From: Cyclina sinensis
Lineage: Eukaryota > Mollusca > Bivalvia > Venerida > Veneridae
Assembly: GCA_012932295.1 (NCBI GenBank)
Contig: JAAONU010000018.1
Span: 242,206-306,205, forward strand
DNA: 64,000 nt
Reading direction: 5' to 3'
A model generated the notes under the pieces. It had not been told where the DNA came from, made no database searches, and saw only the letters and a list, made by a program, of their open reading frames with translations. Positions 14,301 to 23,780 of the stretch are shown piece by piece. How positions within the stretch are numbered: position 1 is the stretch's first letter; each line of letters begins with the position of its first letter. A program made the position numbers and the translations under genes.

Positions 14301-17300
14301 TTTCAGACATAACTCAGCATGCAAAAGCCACAATAATTTAAAGCAGCCTTCTTTCTTTGAAAAATTAATATGCCCAGTGGGGTTTTCCTAAAAAATAAAG
14401 ACAGGGTATGTGGATATATTGTAAAATTCATAATTGTGGGCGATGGGGTTCTAAGAAAATGAATAAAGCTGGGTGGTGGGTCTAATAATTTATTTATATT
14501 TATGGGTGGTGGGGGTCTTTGAAAAAGTGCCATCCCCTCCCCCATACACTTAATACTGGAATTGCCCTTACATATTTGATTTGTATCAATGTCTAGTGGA
14601 CTTTGCCAAAATCTTATAAATTATGGCTCTCGGATCTGAATTGCCCCCACCTCAGGGGTGACTTGATTTTACATAGACTTATATATGAAAAACTTTTAAA
14701 AAATCTTCTTGCAAGAAACTATAAGGCCTACAGTTCAGATATTTGCAGTGTGGCACTGTAAAATGGATCTCTGCCATACAAATCATGGCCCCTGGGTCAA
14801 AATTGGCCCTGTCCTTGGGGCACTAGGTTATACATAAAATTATATAGGAAAAAGTTTTTTAAAAATCTTCTTGTCAGAAATTGAAAGGCCTTAAGATTAG
14901 ATATTTATGGCTCAGCATTGCCTAGATAAGATTGTCTTCATAAGACCTTGACCCTCATGCCTACCCACCTGGGTCCCCCCATGCCTAAAAAGAAATTCAT
15001 TGGGATTGGAAGGTACTTTACCTTCACCCACTTTTGTCCTTGACTTTCATGTTACTATGACCTTCATGTGACCTACTGGCCTATCTTTTTTTTTTTTTTT
15101 TGGAAGTTACATGAGTGAAATTTTAACTACCCGTATTTGTATAATTTTGCATGCAGACATATACTTTGATCTTGGCTGACCTTGAGCTACTGACCTTCTT
15201 GCTTGTTTTTATATGCTCGGAGGGGGCATATTATGTTATGTCCTTCCATTAGCAAATTGGTTTCTGGAGGATTACTTGAGTACTCTTTGGCCTACAGCTT
15301 TTTACCTTCATGTGGTTATTGCCCACATTGAGTGGATGATTCCTATTGATTTTGGAGTCAGTAGCTCAAAGGTCAAGGTCACATAGACCATAACATTGAA
15401 AACCATTTCTGCCATGTAACTTGACAATCATTTGTTATAGAGACTTAAAACTTCATGTCATGATTGCACACATTCATTGGATGACCACTAAACATTTTGG
15501 GATCAGTATGTCAAAGGTCAAGGTAACAGTGACTTAAATGTTTAGAATCAGTTACACTCTGTAACTGAATAACCATTTGTCAAGAGACCTCAAAATTTAT
15601 ACATTGGTTGCACACCTTGAGTAAACGATCCCTATTCATTTTGTGGTCAGTAGCTTAAAGGTCAAGGTCACATAGACCATAACATTGAAAACCATTTCCT
15701 GCCATGTAACTGACAATGATTTGTTGTAGAGACTTCAAACTTTATAACATGATTGCACACATTGAGTGAATGACCCCTATATATTTTGGGTCAGTATGTA
15801 AATGGCAAGGTCATGGTGACCTAAATGTTTAGAATCATTTACACTCTGTTACTTGACAGCCATTTGTCTTAGACACTTAAAAATCATGTAATGGTTGCAC
15901 ACATTGAGTGAATGACCCTTTTTGATTTTTGGGTCAGTAGGTCAAAGGTTAAGGTCACAGTGACCTTAACATTGAAAACCATTTCTGCCATGTAACTTGA
16001 CAATCATTTGTTACAGAGATTTCTAACTTTATATCATGATTGCACACATTGAGTGGATGGCCCCTATACATTTTGGGATCAGTAAGTCGAAGGTAAAAAA
16101 ATGCAAAATTTAAAGCAAATTGTTTAATTTTAAAGCCTAAGGTTTCCACCTTTATATCAGAGATGCATCATACTTAGAAAAACACCCTTTGAGCATATAA
16201 TGCTCTGCCCAGCAGAGCTCTTGTTGAAGATATGTCATTGAAAATTTAACTAGTTACAGACTTTCAATTTGACCTTGGTTTACATTGACCTTTTGACAAT
16301 CTTTTGAAGCTACTTCCATGACATTTGTACCTTGTGTATAGTTTTGATACAAGATTTTATTACTGACATTTGCTGATATTATGGAATGTTTTAATGGTAA
16401 CTAAGATGAGCAATATAGGGACATCATTGCACTCTTTACTTTACTTTCATGGATGATTGCAGAGTTCATCGGTTTGGTTTAAAAAGGTTTTTATATCTAA
16501 TGTGGTATTTGAACCATCTGAACAATTCTGAAGAACACCTATCCAGCCAAATTGGACTTTTTGCTCTCAAGAAGAAGTTTGCTTGTCTTTAGGCACAAAA
16601 ATATGAATATGTATTTTTTTATGTTAAAATAAATCTCCAGTATTAAAGGAAATTAATATGCAGTGTTAAAGAAGAAAGTTAAATTTTGAGAAAGTTGATA
16701 TTTTACAAATTAATTTGGTATGTTAATTTCATTACTGCCAGCTTTTTTTAACAAAATACTAGTAGATTCCTATTGCAGAGTTATAGCACCAGATTAACTT
16801 TTTATCTTAATTATTTATTTCAGATGTGATATGTGTTCGTACTGCTGTGGAGACCACAATTCATTAAGAAGACACAAAATGCGTCATACAGGCCAGAAAC
16901 CGTACAGATGTCCACACTGCCCTTATGCTAGTATACAAGCTATATCCCTTAAAGTTCATGTGAAAAACAAGCACCCTGGAATGGGAGGAATATTCTGTTG
17001 TGACCTGTGTATGTATAGAACTGTAAACCAAAAGCAGTTTGAAAATCATCAAATGGACCACAAGAATGGATTAATTAAGACAGAACCAAATGTGAAGGCT
17101 GTCCAGATAGATGTTTCTAAGGTCTCTCAAGCAAAAGGACCAGAAACAGTTATAATAGGCACAGCTACACCAATGGTGTACTCAAATTTCACAGAGAATC
17201 AAAATATCATACAAGTGCTCCATCCTCAAGTATCCCAGAGTTCCAATGTTACCCAGAATTCCACAGAAGAGGAAATGATAGAGTCAGATGGTACTAGGCC

Positions 17301-17739
17301 AGAGTTGGAAAATTCATCTTTAATTCTAGATGGTGGGCAGGTTGGTCAGTTACATCAGCTGCAAATGACTGAGAGTGATGTAAACATTGTAGAAAATAAT
17401 TCTGGATTAGAACCAAATGACGTTGCAGCAGCACAACTTATTTACACAGCCCTCAGTGAAATATCAGAGAATCCTTTGAATGGGTTAGAGAGTATGAACT
17501 CCCAACGTTTACTGTCAGGGGTAGAAAATGGTGAACTTCAAACATCAATAGAGACACATGTAAAAGAAGGATTGACAACTTATAAAATTACATTCCATCT
17601 TCCAGAAGGGAATGAGATAACAAGAGAGATTGCCGTTCAAGACCAAAGTGTTACAACTAATGGAACAAATATGAATTCAGCTGCAGTGAATGATTGGCAA
17701 GAAAATAGCAATTTGTCAGAACTTGAGCAAGCAAGTTAG
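2224..17739 (+). CDS. C2H2 zinc-finger protein, ten fingers (gene span, 5' end incomplete)
   Basis: Seven exons join in a single frame: 2224-2336, 3924-4260, 6986-7076, 10328-10466, 12220-12365, 13077-13262 and 16824-17739 (642 codons plus TAG). The first exon starts mid-codon, so an upstream exon is missing, although an in-frame ATG exists at 2259. Ten C2H2 fingers are visible, most with C-x2-C-x12-H-x3/4-H spacing; finger 2 is C-x4-C and finger 4 has 13 residues before its first His. Fingers 1 and 2 are separated by a charged linker containing KRPGRKKKS (AT-hook-like) and acidic runs. Fingers 7-9 have TGDKPFK and TGQKPYR linkers, the usual signature of tandem DNA-binding fingers. The C-terminal 200 or so residues are rich in Q, N, E and S without fingers and may be a regulatory tail. 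The likely role is a nuclear sequence-specific DNA-binding protein. I do not recognise an orthologue with confidence. Confidence 0.9.
2337..3923 (+). other. Intron with GC donor
   Basis: The donor is AG|GCAAGT at 2337 and the acceptor TTTTTTAG ends at 3923. AG|GCAAGT is the textbook strong context for GC-AG introns. Joining across it restores finger 1 (C-x2-C-x12-H-x4-H) exactly. The interior is AT-rich and includes a SINE-like segment at about 3140-3400. Confidence 0.8.
3140..3400 (+). mobile_element. Probable tRNA-derived SINE remnant
   Basis: GGTTCAATCCC at 3180-3190 matches the tRNA/Pol III B box. Downstream, GGGATATGACC and AGCGTTAAACC resemble the tail segment common in bivalve SINEs, followed by an A-rich stretch with AATAAA-like sequence. 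No clean A box was found, so the copy is degraded or the assignment is wrong. It lies wholly within the first intron of the zinc-finger gene. Confidence 0.45.
3924..4260 (+). CDS. Zinc-finger gene, exon B (finger 1 end, charged linker, finger 2 start)
   Basis: The exon begins GCATGTAAAGATCAC, supplying the two histidines of finger 1. A linker follows with KRPGRKKKS (AT-hook-like; canonical hooks have RGRP), runs of E/D, then K/R-rich blocks likely to act as nuclear localisation signals. The last residues, ACEFEG, provide the first Cys of finger 2. The donor is AAG|GTAATT at 4260/4261, phase 1. Confidence 0.9.
4804..5320. repeat. Minisatellite, about 48-bp unit, roughly 11 copies
   Basis: The unit reads TGGCTTCATCCAAGTTCAGG, GACAAACAAAAGTAACAT, TTTACCCATC. 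Some copies lack the AATTCAG segment and are 38-39 bp, and the short and long units alternate in a partly regular order. It lies in an intron of the zinc-finger gene. Open frames on the minus strand (units of the type LDEARWVKCYFCLS) arise because 48 is a multiple of three; I do not consider them coding. Confidence 0.92.
5400..6496 (+). mobile_element. Repeat element with hairpin ends and about 150-bp internal tandem units
   Basis: The left end can fold (GTTGTCGAGCCTGC pairing with GGGGAGCTCAAC around 5400-5430). The right end has the palindrome GCCCATGGGC followed by TTTCTAGTTT. Between them lie about six units containing TGCATGGAAGGATTTTGAAA, CAAGACCCAG and TCAAGGTCACAGTGACAGC. Hairpin, tandem core, hairpin and T-rich end is the layout shared by many other repeats in this window. 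The 159-codon frame at 5414-5893 follows the repeat period and is not treated as a gene. Confidence 0.7.
6986..7076 (+). CDS. Zinc-finger gene, exon C (finger 2 completion)
   Basis: The acceptor TTGCAG ends at 6985. The exon supplies the second Cys and both His of finger 2 (CTMRFQDEDTMKTHVNYH), giving C-x4-C-x12-H-x3-H with exon B. It ends in phase 2 at AG|GTATGT (7076/7077). The first base of the next exon completes the Arg codon ahead of finger 3. Confidence 0.88.
7157..8190 (+). repeat. Dispersed repeat with about 155-bp tandem units
   Basis: It starts with TATACCCCTGCCATTC and a foldable AATGGCAGCCATT stretch. About five diverged units follow, each with CATTTAAAG(G)AAAA, CACAGATTTCATTC, TTATAAAACTACAG and TTGGGCTTGACACC. 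It ends near GGGGGCATCTGTATA, an imperfect inversion of the start. It lies in an intron of the zinc-finger gene. Small open frames here follow the repeat. Confidence 0.65.
8441..9300 (+). repeat. Dispersed repeat, 5' part (TCAAGGTCACATTTGACAGAG units)
   Basis: It opens with a foldable GCGATCGATAGGGATCGC. Three units of about 190 bp follow, built on AAACTTAACATTGGCTATAAC, CATCAAACTTTCAAATTATA and GGTCAAGGTCACATTTGACA. The same order of blocks recurs at 31860-32470 in the same orientation, followed there too by poly-C tracts, so the two are copies of one long element. Confidence 0.75.
9300..10260. repeat. Poly-C / poly-T block with GGTACTTGACTCCCC units
   Basis: Long C runs (for example 9520-9540 and around 10100) alternate with T runs and the unit AAATATGTAGGTACTTGACT. 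It matches 32450-33032, which also follows a TCAAGGTCA repeat. Sequence quality in such homopolymers is uncertain, and G-quadruplex formation on the minus strand is plausible. A truncated retrotransposon tail is inserted at 9668-9818. Confidence 0.75.
9668..9818 (+). mobile_element. 5'-truncated non-LTR retrotransposon 3' tail with target duplication
   Basis: The segment contains GGGCCACTGGGAAGATTGG and TGTGCTCCCTCTTTAAATAA and ends in an (AAAT)n tail. It is flanked by the identical 9-mer AAGTTACTG at 9659-9667 and 9819-9827. A variable short target duplication plus a 3' simple A-rich tail is what target-primed reverse transcription leaves. The body is only about 150 bp, so it is severely 5' truncated or a short non-autonomous element. 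Confidence 0.7.
10328..10466 (+). CDS. Zinc-finger gene, exon D (finger 3 and start of finger 4)
   Basis: The acceptor GATTTTAG ends at 10327. Finger 3 is CTVCEEQFDNWKLTRIHMWKAH (C-x2-C-x12-H-x4-H). Finger 4 starts with CPLCDSYKTDTPSKLK and is completed by IHLETH in the next exon, giving 13 residues between the second Cys and the first His. The donor AAG|GTAAAG is at 10466/10467, phase 0. Confidence 0.92.
10898..11933 (+). mobile_element. Repeat element with about 165-bp tandem core ending in GGCTCTTG-TTT
   Basis: It starts TTATGCCCCTGG and runs through six or so diverged units with GTGTCC..CTGTATCTCTTGAAT, AGGAAATTGAAAC, TTGGCAGAAATGTTAACC and GCAGAGC..AGGTTCTGGCT plus AAGGTCA. It ends at GGCTCTTGTTTA (G at 11933). 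The beginning and end motifs match those of the other hairpin-ended elements in this window. It sits in an intron of the zinc-finger gene. Confidence 0.65.
12220..12365 (+). CDS. Zinc-finger gene, exon E (finger 4 end, finger 5)
   Basis: The acceptor ACTTACAG ends at 12219. The exon completes finger 4 with IHLETH and encodes all of finger 5 (CPVCGKAFKQFAQMKNHETCH, C-x2-C-x12-H-x3-H). A short linker ends at the split Trp codon. The donor TG|GTAAGT is at 12365/12366, phase 2. Confidence 0.92.
12366..13076 (+). other. Intron, no feature seen
   Basis: AT-rich intron between exons E and F of the zinc-finger gene, with a short A run near 12805. I found no repeat family or exon in it. Confidence 0.6.
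13077..13262 (+). CDS. Zinc-finger gene, exon F (fingers 6 and 7)
   Basis: The acceptor GTTTCAG ends at 13076. Finger 6 is CDICGRRFVNVKCMRKHKEAVH and finger 7 is CSYCNYECARKAMLVLHVRTH. The linker TGDKPFK then runs into the split Lys codon before finger 8. The donor AA|GTATGT is at 13262/13263, phase 2. The ATG at 13066 lies in the intron and is not a start. Confidence 0.93.
13369..14950 (+). repeat. Dispersed repeat, about 230-bp units, with a nested insertion
   Basis: It begins AGCTCATCTGACTGAAGG, an imperfect hairpin. Diverged units contain TTATATAGGAAAAAG, GAAACCACAAGGCC, TAGTGGACCTCTACCA and CACCCCAGGGGTCAC. The same units make up 48416-49766. The series is interrupted at 13797-14567 by a separate fold-back element. 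The 3' boundary is unclear. Confidence 0.7.
13797..14567. mobile_element. Fold-back DNA element nested in a dispersed repeat
   Basis: The left end reads CATTCCAGTAATAAGACTTT and then TAGTATATGGGGGGAGGGG. The right end, inverted, reads GGCAATTCCAGTATTAAGTG and then TATGGGGGAGGGG, so the ends form a long imperfect terminal inverted repeat. The host repeat is cut between CATGAGC and TTACATATTTG, which are contiguous in the sister unit at about 13441-13458. The 62-codon frame at 14153-14341 lies inside and resembles nothing I know. No clear target duplication is visible. Confidence 0.7.
15211..16223 (+). mobile_element. Hairpin-ended repeat element with about 215-bp tandem core
   Basis: The 5' end ATATGCTCGGAGGGGGCATAT folds on itself. 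The 3' end has GAGCATATAATGC (an inverted copy of the start), then the hairpin GCTCTGCCCAGCAGAGC, then TCTTG-TT. The core repeats CTTGACAATCATTTGTTATAGAG-type blocks, TTGCACACATTGAGTGAATG and GTCAAAGGTCAAGGTCACAG. A related element spans roughly 50740-52775. It is immediately preceded by CTTGTTTTT, the end motif of another copy. It lies in the last intron of the zinc-finger gene. Confidence 0.8.
15952..15966. promoter_or_regulatory. Perfect ERE-like palindrome AGGTCACAGTGACCT in a repeat
   Basis: AGGTCA-CAG-TGACCT is the consensus inverted-repeat-3 site of steroid-type nuclear receptors. It occurs inside the 15211-16223 element, in the last intron of the zinc-finger gene. Function is not shown; the site is listed for its exact match. 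Confidence 0.5.
16824..17739 (+). CDS. Zinc-finger gene, last exon G (fingers 8-10 and C-terminal tail)
   Basis: The acceptor TATTTCAG ends at 16823. Finger 8 is CDMCSYCCGDHNSLRRHKMRH, linked by TGQKPYR to finger 9 (CPHCPYASIQAISLKVHVKNKH). Finger 10 is CDLCMYRTVNQKQFENHQMDH. The tail then runs about 230 residues with many Q, N, S, T and E residues and no further Cys/His pairs; I see no known domain in it. The frame ends at TAG 17737-17739. Confidence 0.95.
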
Positions 17740-18300
17740 CAATACTATATCTTTAAAACTATAGTATGCAGTTATCATTTAAATTCACTGTACAGATAAT
17801 AGAAACAGGAAGGATGCAGTGAAGGTTCTAGAGACATCAACAACTTGTGTCTGTAGTATTGTTATGCTTAGTTTTCTAGCTAGGATTACTGTCTTGAAAC
17901 AGTAAATTGAAGACAATTCTAACTAATTCTGAATGTCTTTGGAATACTGATGTGAAATGAATTGAATAATCTTTGACAGGTGAAATTTCAGAAGAGTTGT
18001 AAGAAGAGCAAAACACAATACAAAATGATCTTTGATGTAGTACTTTGACACTGTTTCTTTACAGAAATGAAATAGTTAAAATGCAAGAAGGTATAAGCCA
18101 GTCTGTCATCGGCATTATTTCCTCAGACTTTTTGCAGTCTGTTAAATATGGGTAATTTTTATTTTCGTTCCATGTTTTTGTTGGGCAGTAAAATGCATTA
18201 TGTAAATAATGAATATGTTTTTCAAATATGACAAGTGTATTTAATTGTTATTTGTCACTTTATAGTTTCTGTTTTAATAAAATACAAATTTAAAAGACAA
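17740..18300 (+). other. 3' untranslated region of the zinc-finger gene (probable)
   Basis: The sequence after the stop is AT-rich and non-coding. A canonical AATAAA lies at 18276-18281, which would place cleavage near 18290-18305. Later signals cannot be excluded, so the transcript could run on toward 18.8 kb. Confidence 0.5.
18276..18281 (+). terminator. Candidate polyadenylation signal AATAAA
   Basis: A canonical hexamer 537 bp after the zinc-finger stop codon, within GTTTTAATAAAATAC. It is the first canonical AATAAA I noticed on the + strand downstream of the gene. Confidence 0.45.
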
Positions 18301-19800
18301 GCAGTAGACAAATTATATTTAACAAAATATGAAAATGTCACATACCACCTGTGTAAGGGCTTTAGTGTTCATACACGAGATACCAACGTAGTCTTAAATA
18401 CAGAGACGTGTCTTTTCTTGGCAGTTTACATATAATTTGTGATTTCATTAGCTTTATTTGGTTGCACCTGTTATATAATTATGGATGCCCTGTATTACTG
18501 TAAAACTAGCTGATATCAATCCAATTTTAGTGTATTTTGATATTGTACTGGAACCTGGAAGTTTCAGCTAGCAAGCTGATTGAGCTGATGTACATCGGGG
18601 TAAGGTTAGTGTATGTAAGAACCCATGCTTACTGTCTTCATTTGAAGCTGTCATTGTGTTTTAGTACAGTGTATACTTACCTGTTAAGTTGTATATGTTC
18701 TGTTTTCATGATTCTTCAGTACATGTACCATGTAAATTTCTTTTTCTAACTCGTTCACATAACCTTCACACAGAAATACACTAATTAAAGACTTAACGTG
18801 CATGTTTTCAGAAAGCACAAATGGTTTCCATTCAAAGACATCTGTTTTGCAAATTTGAAAATGTCAGTATTTCAGAAACAAAGGGTGAAAAAAAAACAAT
18901 ATATTGCAACAAATGCAGATCTCTATCCTTACTCTTCTTTGTCAGTCAGTTGAATTTTGTGCTTTAAAATAATTAATGGACAAAAATGGAGTTTTTGTTG
19001 GAATAATAGCTTCTTGTCTGAATACTGTCTTAACATATTTAATCAATAGAAGATTTCAAGCTCCCTATACAAAACAACAACAACAAACAAAATAAAATAG
19101 AATGCACTAAAAGCTTTATATAATCAACAATGACCTTTTCTTCTATGAACTTGTAGTGGTCAAATGATGGGATCTTTTGAAAATATTATTAAAGCTGTTT
19201 TGTTTTGCAATATCTCAACTTACCTGTAAACTTGTCTATTTTTGATGGGAAGATTTATTTTGTTGACCAGTTGACAGCTGATCAGGTGGTCTATTTTTCT
19301 TATTAAAAATTATTGACCTGGCTTAAGTTGCTACTGAAATGGGTATTTACTAATCACATACTAATGAATATCATTTAATTCAACTACATGGACTAATGGA
19401 ATATGAGAACTGCAAAAATCATAGAAGTTGTTTTTCAATTTAAACTCAGAAGTATTCTGGTTTGTTTTATCAGAGAAAATTACAATAAATGAAAAAACTA
19501 AACAAAAAATATGAATCTGTAAAAATTGAAATCATCATTGATTATCCATTACTATGCCAAAATCTAAAATGGAATGGTCCATCTTTCAATTTGGACGGAT
19601 CCATTAATTATTAATGGGGTGCTTAATGAAAATGTACTGACTGAATGATGAATAGTGCAGACCATGATCAGACTACACAGATGAGCAGGCTGAATTTAGT
19701 CTGCAGTGATTGCAAAAGCAGAGTCAGTTGCCTCTAGCTAGTTAAGGTTTAATAAGAAATTAATTGATTATAGCATTTGAAGAGTATTGTTCAGGTCCCA
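18301..19800. other. Intergenic, nothing recognised
   Basis: AT-rich sequence with short open frames that look random. No repeat family, RNA gene or coding signal was recognised. Confidence 0.6.
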
Positions 19801-20470
19801 TTTTTATAGACCTGTTGAAAGTCTGGACATATAGGAAACCCTATGGCAGGTGGCACACAGACTTTGTTCAGAACATACTTCTGTTGCTAATATGCTGACT
19901 GGCTTCAAACTTGCCAGGCAGCTTTCTTACAATGTTTAGAAAAGCTTTGCACAAGAACCATAACTCTAACTGTTCCCATTTTTTGTAATTATCTCCCCTT
20001 TTGAAAAAAATTTGACATAACTTCAAAATTAGGAAGTGAATTGATATGAGATTTAAAACATTGATGGTGACAAGGAAAAGTGCAGCGCCCAAGAAGCATA
20101 ACTCTACCTCATCCAGTTTCGAGTAATCTCATCTTGTTTACCTTTTGTAATGATTATTTTTCTGGGGTTAGGGTTAGGGTAAGAAATTATAAACAAAGAC
20201 AGATGATAAGAAGTAGAAATGCAATGCATAAGAACCATAATTCTACCTGGTCCCATTTTTTAGTGATCTCCCCTCTAATTTTTTTGGTCTGGAGCATAAC
20301 TTTATACAATCTGAAACTAAATCATAGATAGATGTTGACAAGGAGAAGTTCAGTGCTCAAGAAGGATAGCTCAATTTTATTCAGGGTTTGAGTAATCTCC
20401 CCTTCTTTGGTTTTTGTAAAGATCAAAACTTGAACACAGTGAAAGGGATTGTCTTGAAACTTGAGATAAG
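19800..20470. repeat. Copies of the CTTGAAACTT / CCAAGAACCATAACTC repeat family
   Basis: Diverged units carry AAGAACCATAACTCTA, TAATCTCCCCTT and ATAGATGTTGACAAGGA, related to 1-760 and 41575-42010. A short telomere-like run GGTTAGGGTTAGGGT lies at about 20166-20180. The telomeric hexamer occurs only about twice, so it is weak evidence of anything. Confidence 0.65.
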
Positions 20471-22180
20471 TGTAGCCTGGGGGTTCACGTGATCACTTAA
20501 ACACCACTATGGTTCATCATATTTAATACCTCTAATACATTCATTGCCTTGGTGAAGACACAACATAATCAATTAGAGTTAATAATGCCTAAAATCCACG
20601 CTAGTGTGGTTAAGGATAAAGATGGTAACCCTGAAAGTAAACAATAGAAAATAAACTAAATAACATGTTATTATCATTATGACTTTAACTTCACACAGTC
20701 ATAAAATCATTCCGTCAATTGCAGCAGAAGCACAGGTTCGAATCTCTCCCAAGGCACCTGTGTAGATACATATTACATAATGGCAAATACAATGGTGAAT
20801 ATATTATTTACATTCTCTATACATGATTTTCATATACATCACTTAAGAACATATATGTAATAGCTGCTTTCTAGCTATCAGCCAAGCATTTTACAGCGAC
20901 ATGCTGTAGCCACTCAACAGACCATAGTTGTCCCCATTGTATAGGCGTTCTATGCTGACTAATATGTTAATCCAGATTAACATAATACAAATATTGACAA
21001 TAAATAATTACAAGTAACCTACTAGTTGTGCACCAAGTTACACCACCAACCAAATCACAAGTTCCAGGCATAAAGTCTCCCTGACACGCCAACTCTCAAA
21101 CGCCTCTAAGTGTGAAGATTACGCTGCAAATTAGAATAATAACATGTGCAAATAGATGGAGAAAGTAGTGACAGTTAATGTCAGTTAAAATATTAAAAAT
21201 AAAAGTAAATAGTTTTTATGCCGCCATCTTTGAATTTTATGTACATGTAAGACAGCATATAAATTACGTTCTGAACTGCTCTAGGACTACAAAGATCAGG
21301 AACTGCAAAATTGCAATCTAGCAAAGAGTTAAATGAACAGAAATATGGACAATTTTTAACCTTTAATGCCAAATAATTCCTTCAAACACATTTAAAAACT
21401 GCAGAAGAGCAAAACATGTCTTCTCCCTAGAATGACTGTTGTATGGACTGCGGTCACATGTCCCGGATTAAACCCCAATACGCGGGAAAATCTGTGATGC
21501 GTTAATTTGCAAGCAATGGTCAAAGGGAAATAACTCCTACTAGGAAAGGACAAGAAATTAACCCCCGGTTACATAAGGATAGATGGTAAGAAGTAGTAGT
21601 GCCAGTGCACTAGAACCATGTAGAGTACATGGTCCTATTTTTGAATAACCTCCCTTCTTAAATATTCTGGTAACATGTTATGTTTTCCTTTAAAAACAAG
21701 CGTTAATTTTTTAATTTTTCGGCGATCTGATAATGAAACCCATCCAAAGTCTGTCTATAGATACGGAACGCGTTAAACCAGTTACTACTCTTGCAGCATC
21801 ATATTGTATCTTTTTCTTGTAAAGTTCAATTATCCAATACAATAGATGCGTACTCAAGTATAGGTCGTAGATATGAAATATAAATTTGATTTAATGAATG
21901 CCTTTTTAACTTAAATTTTAACATTTGCATTGATCCAAGGACTTTAGAACAGACGATAAAATTTTAGAGATATGTTCGTGCCAACTTCCATCGTTGCTTA
22001 ATGTAACACCTTAATGTTTGTGATGATTAACATATGTTAGTTCTGTATTGTCAAAATTAAGTCTCGGAAGATCTCTATCACTAAGAGAAAAAAGCTATCA
22101 CTTCAGTTTTCGTTGGATTGGAATTTACCAGCCATTGTTTGGAAGGTGGTTAGGTAGGAAGTTTTGAGGCAGCAAGGCCC
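20471..22180. other. Intergenic, mostly unassigned
   Basis: No gene recognised. A tRNA B-box-like GGTTCGAATC occurs at 20735-20744 without a matching A box or tRNA fold. The rest is AT-rich and single-copy by eye. Confidence 0.5.
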
Positions 22181-23232
22181 TAGGGCTCTCCAGTTATCAA
22201 TCAGAATCTGTTTTCCACTTTATGGTGTATTACCGATGTGACCTTGGTCATTGACATAGAGACCTCAAAGATCAATCTGATTAAAATCATATCCTAAACA
22301 TTGCTATGCTGTTAATAGGGAGATCGTGAACTTCAGTCAGATTGCCTCAAAGGTAATAGGTGTCATCTCCTGAACAGACATGCCTGCATAACAAGTCTGT
22401 AAAGCCAATGCTCGAGGGTTCTCTATTTATTGATTGGAAACCTTTTTTGTGAATGGTAACTCTGACCTTAAACTTTGAACAAGTGACCCCAAAAGCAATA
22501 TGTCATCAATCAGCATTGCAAGTTTAAGGACCCTAGGCCCAAGCATTCTCTAGTTATTCATCAGAAACCATTTTTCAGTAAATGATCAATATGACCTTGA
22601 CCTTAAATCTAGTGATCCTAAAAACTTTGAAGGTGATCTTCTGGCTATTTCCAACCTGCCTACGAAGTTTTGGGAAGTCTGGGCCCAGGCATTCTAGTTA
22701 TTGATCAGAAACTGTTTAGCTTTTCAAGGTCACAGTGATCTTGGCCTTAGACCTAGTGATCTCAGATCTAATGATGATGACTAACCTACGTACCAAATTT
22801 GACAAACCTGGAAGGAAGGATTCAGTTGATAATTATCAGAAAAAGTTTCGCTTTTCAAGGTCACTTTGACATTGGCCTTTGACTTAATAACCCGAAAAAC
22901 TATAGGGGTCATCTACTAGCATTCTAGTTATTGATCAGAAACTGTTTTGCTTTTCAAGGTCACTGTGATCTTGGCCTTAGACCTAGTGATCTCAGATCTA
23001 ATGATGATGACTAACCTACGTACCAAATTTGACAAACCTGGACGAAAGGATTCTGTAGATAATTATCAGAAAAAGTTTCGCTTTTCAAGGTCACTTTGAC
23101 ATTGGCTTTTGACTTAATAACCCGAAAAACTACAGAGGTCATCTACTGGCCATGACCAATCTGCCTATAAAATTTTGGGGAGTTGGGCCCAAGTGTTCTA
23201 TAGTCATTTAACAGAAACTGTTCTGCTCTTCA

Positions 23233-23247
23233 AGGTCATTGTGACCT
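23233..23247. promoter_or_regulatory. Perfect IR3 site AGGTCATTGTGACCT in a repeat
   Basis: The same half-sites and three-base spacing as the consensus estrogen-response element, in the 22.2-23.9 kb array. Function not shown. Confidence 0.45.
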
Positions 23248-23765
23248 TGGCCTTTGACTTAATGACCTGAAAACTATGACCAACTCGCCTATGAAGTCTT
23301 TCTCTAGATGTTAATTGGAAACCATTTTGCTAATCATGGTCACTGTGAAATTTGCCTTTCACCTATGACATAAGAGCTATTGGGGTTATCTACAGGTCAT
23401 TACTAACCGTCATGCCAAGTTTCAGGAACCTGGGCCCAAGCGTATGATAGTTATTTATCAGAAACAGTTTTGTCTTTCAAGGTCACTGAGAATTAGCCTT
23501 TGACCTGGTGACCGAAAATACTATAGGGGTCATCTACTAGTTTGTACTTACCTACATTTGTTTGAGGAACCTGAGCTTAAACTTTCTATAGTTCTTGATT
23601 GGAAATCGCTTTGCTTTTAAAAGTCACTGTGTCCTTGGACTTTAACCTGGTGACCTGAAAAATTATAGGGGTCATCTAGTGGTCATGACCAGCCAATACA
23701 ACAAGATTAAGGAACCTTGGACCAAACCTTCTATAGTTATTGATCGGAAACCTTTTTGCTTTTCA

Positions 23766-23780
23766 AGGTCACTGTGACCT
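23766..23780. promoter_or_regulatory. Perfect IR3 site AGGTCACTGTGACCT in a repeat
   Basis: A second exact IR3 in the 22.2-23.9 kb array. Neighbouring units carry one-base variants (for example AGGTCACTGTGATCT), so the palindrome is an ancestral feature of the unit. Confidence 0.45.

Noticed and set aside
14153..14341. 62-codon frame with mixed composition inside the fold-back element
   Set aside because: Too short, no motif, and located in a non-autonomous element; I cannot support it as a gene.
20166..20180. Telomere-like GGTTAGGGTTAGGGT (and CCAACCCTAACCCTAGG near 23950)
   Set aside because: Only about two hexamers each, within other repeats; too short to call an interstitial telomere.
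20735..20744. GGTTCGAATC, a tRNA B-box match
   Set aside because: No A box at the right distance and no cloverleaf could be drawn; may be a chance match or an old SINE scrap.
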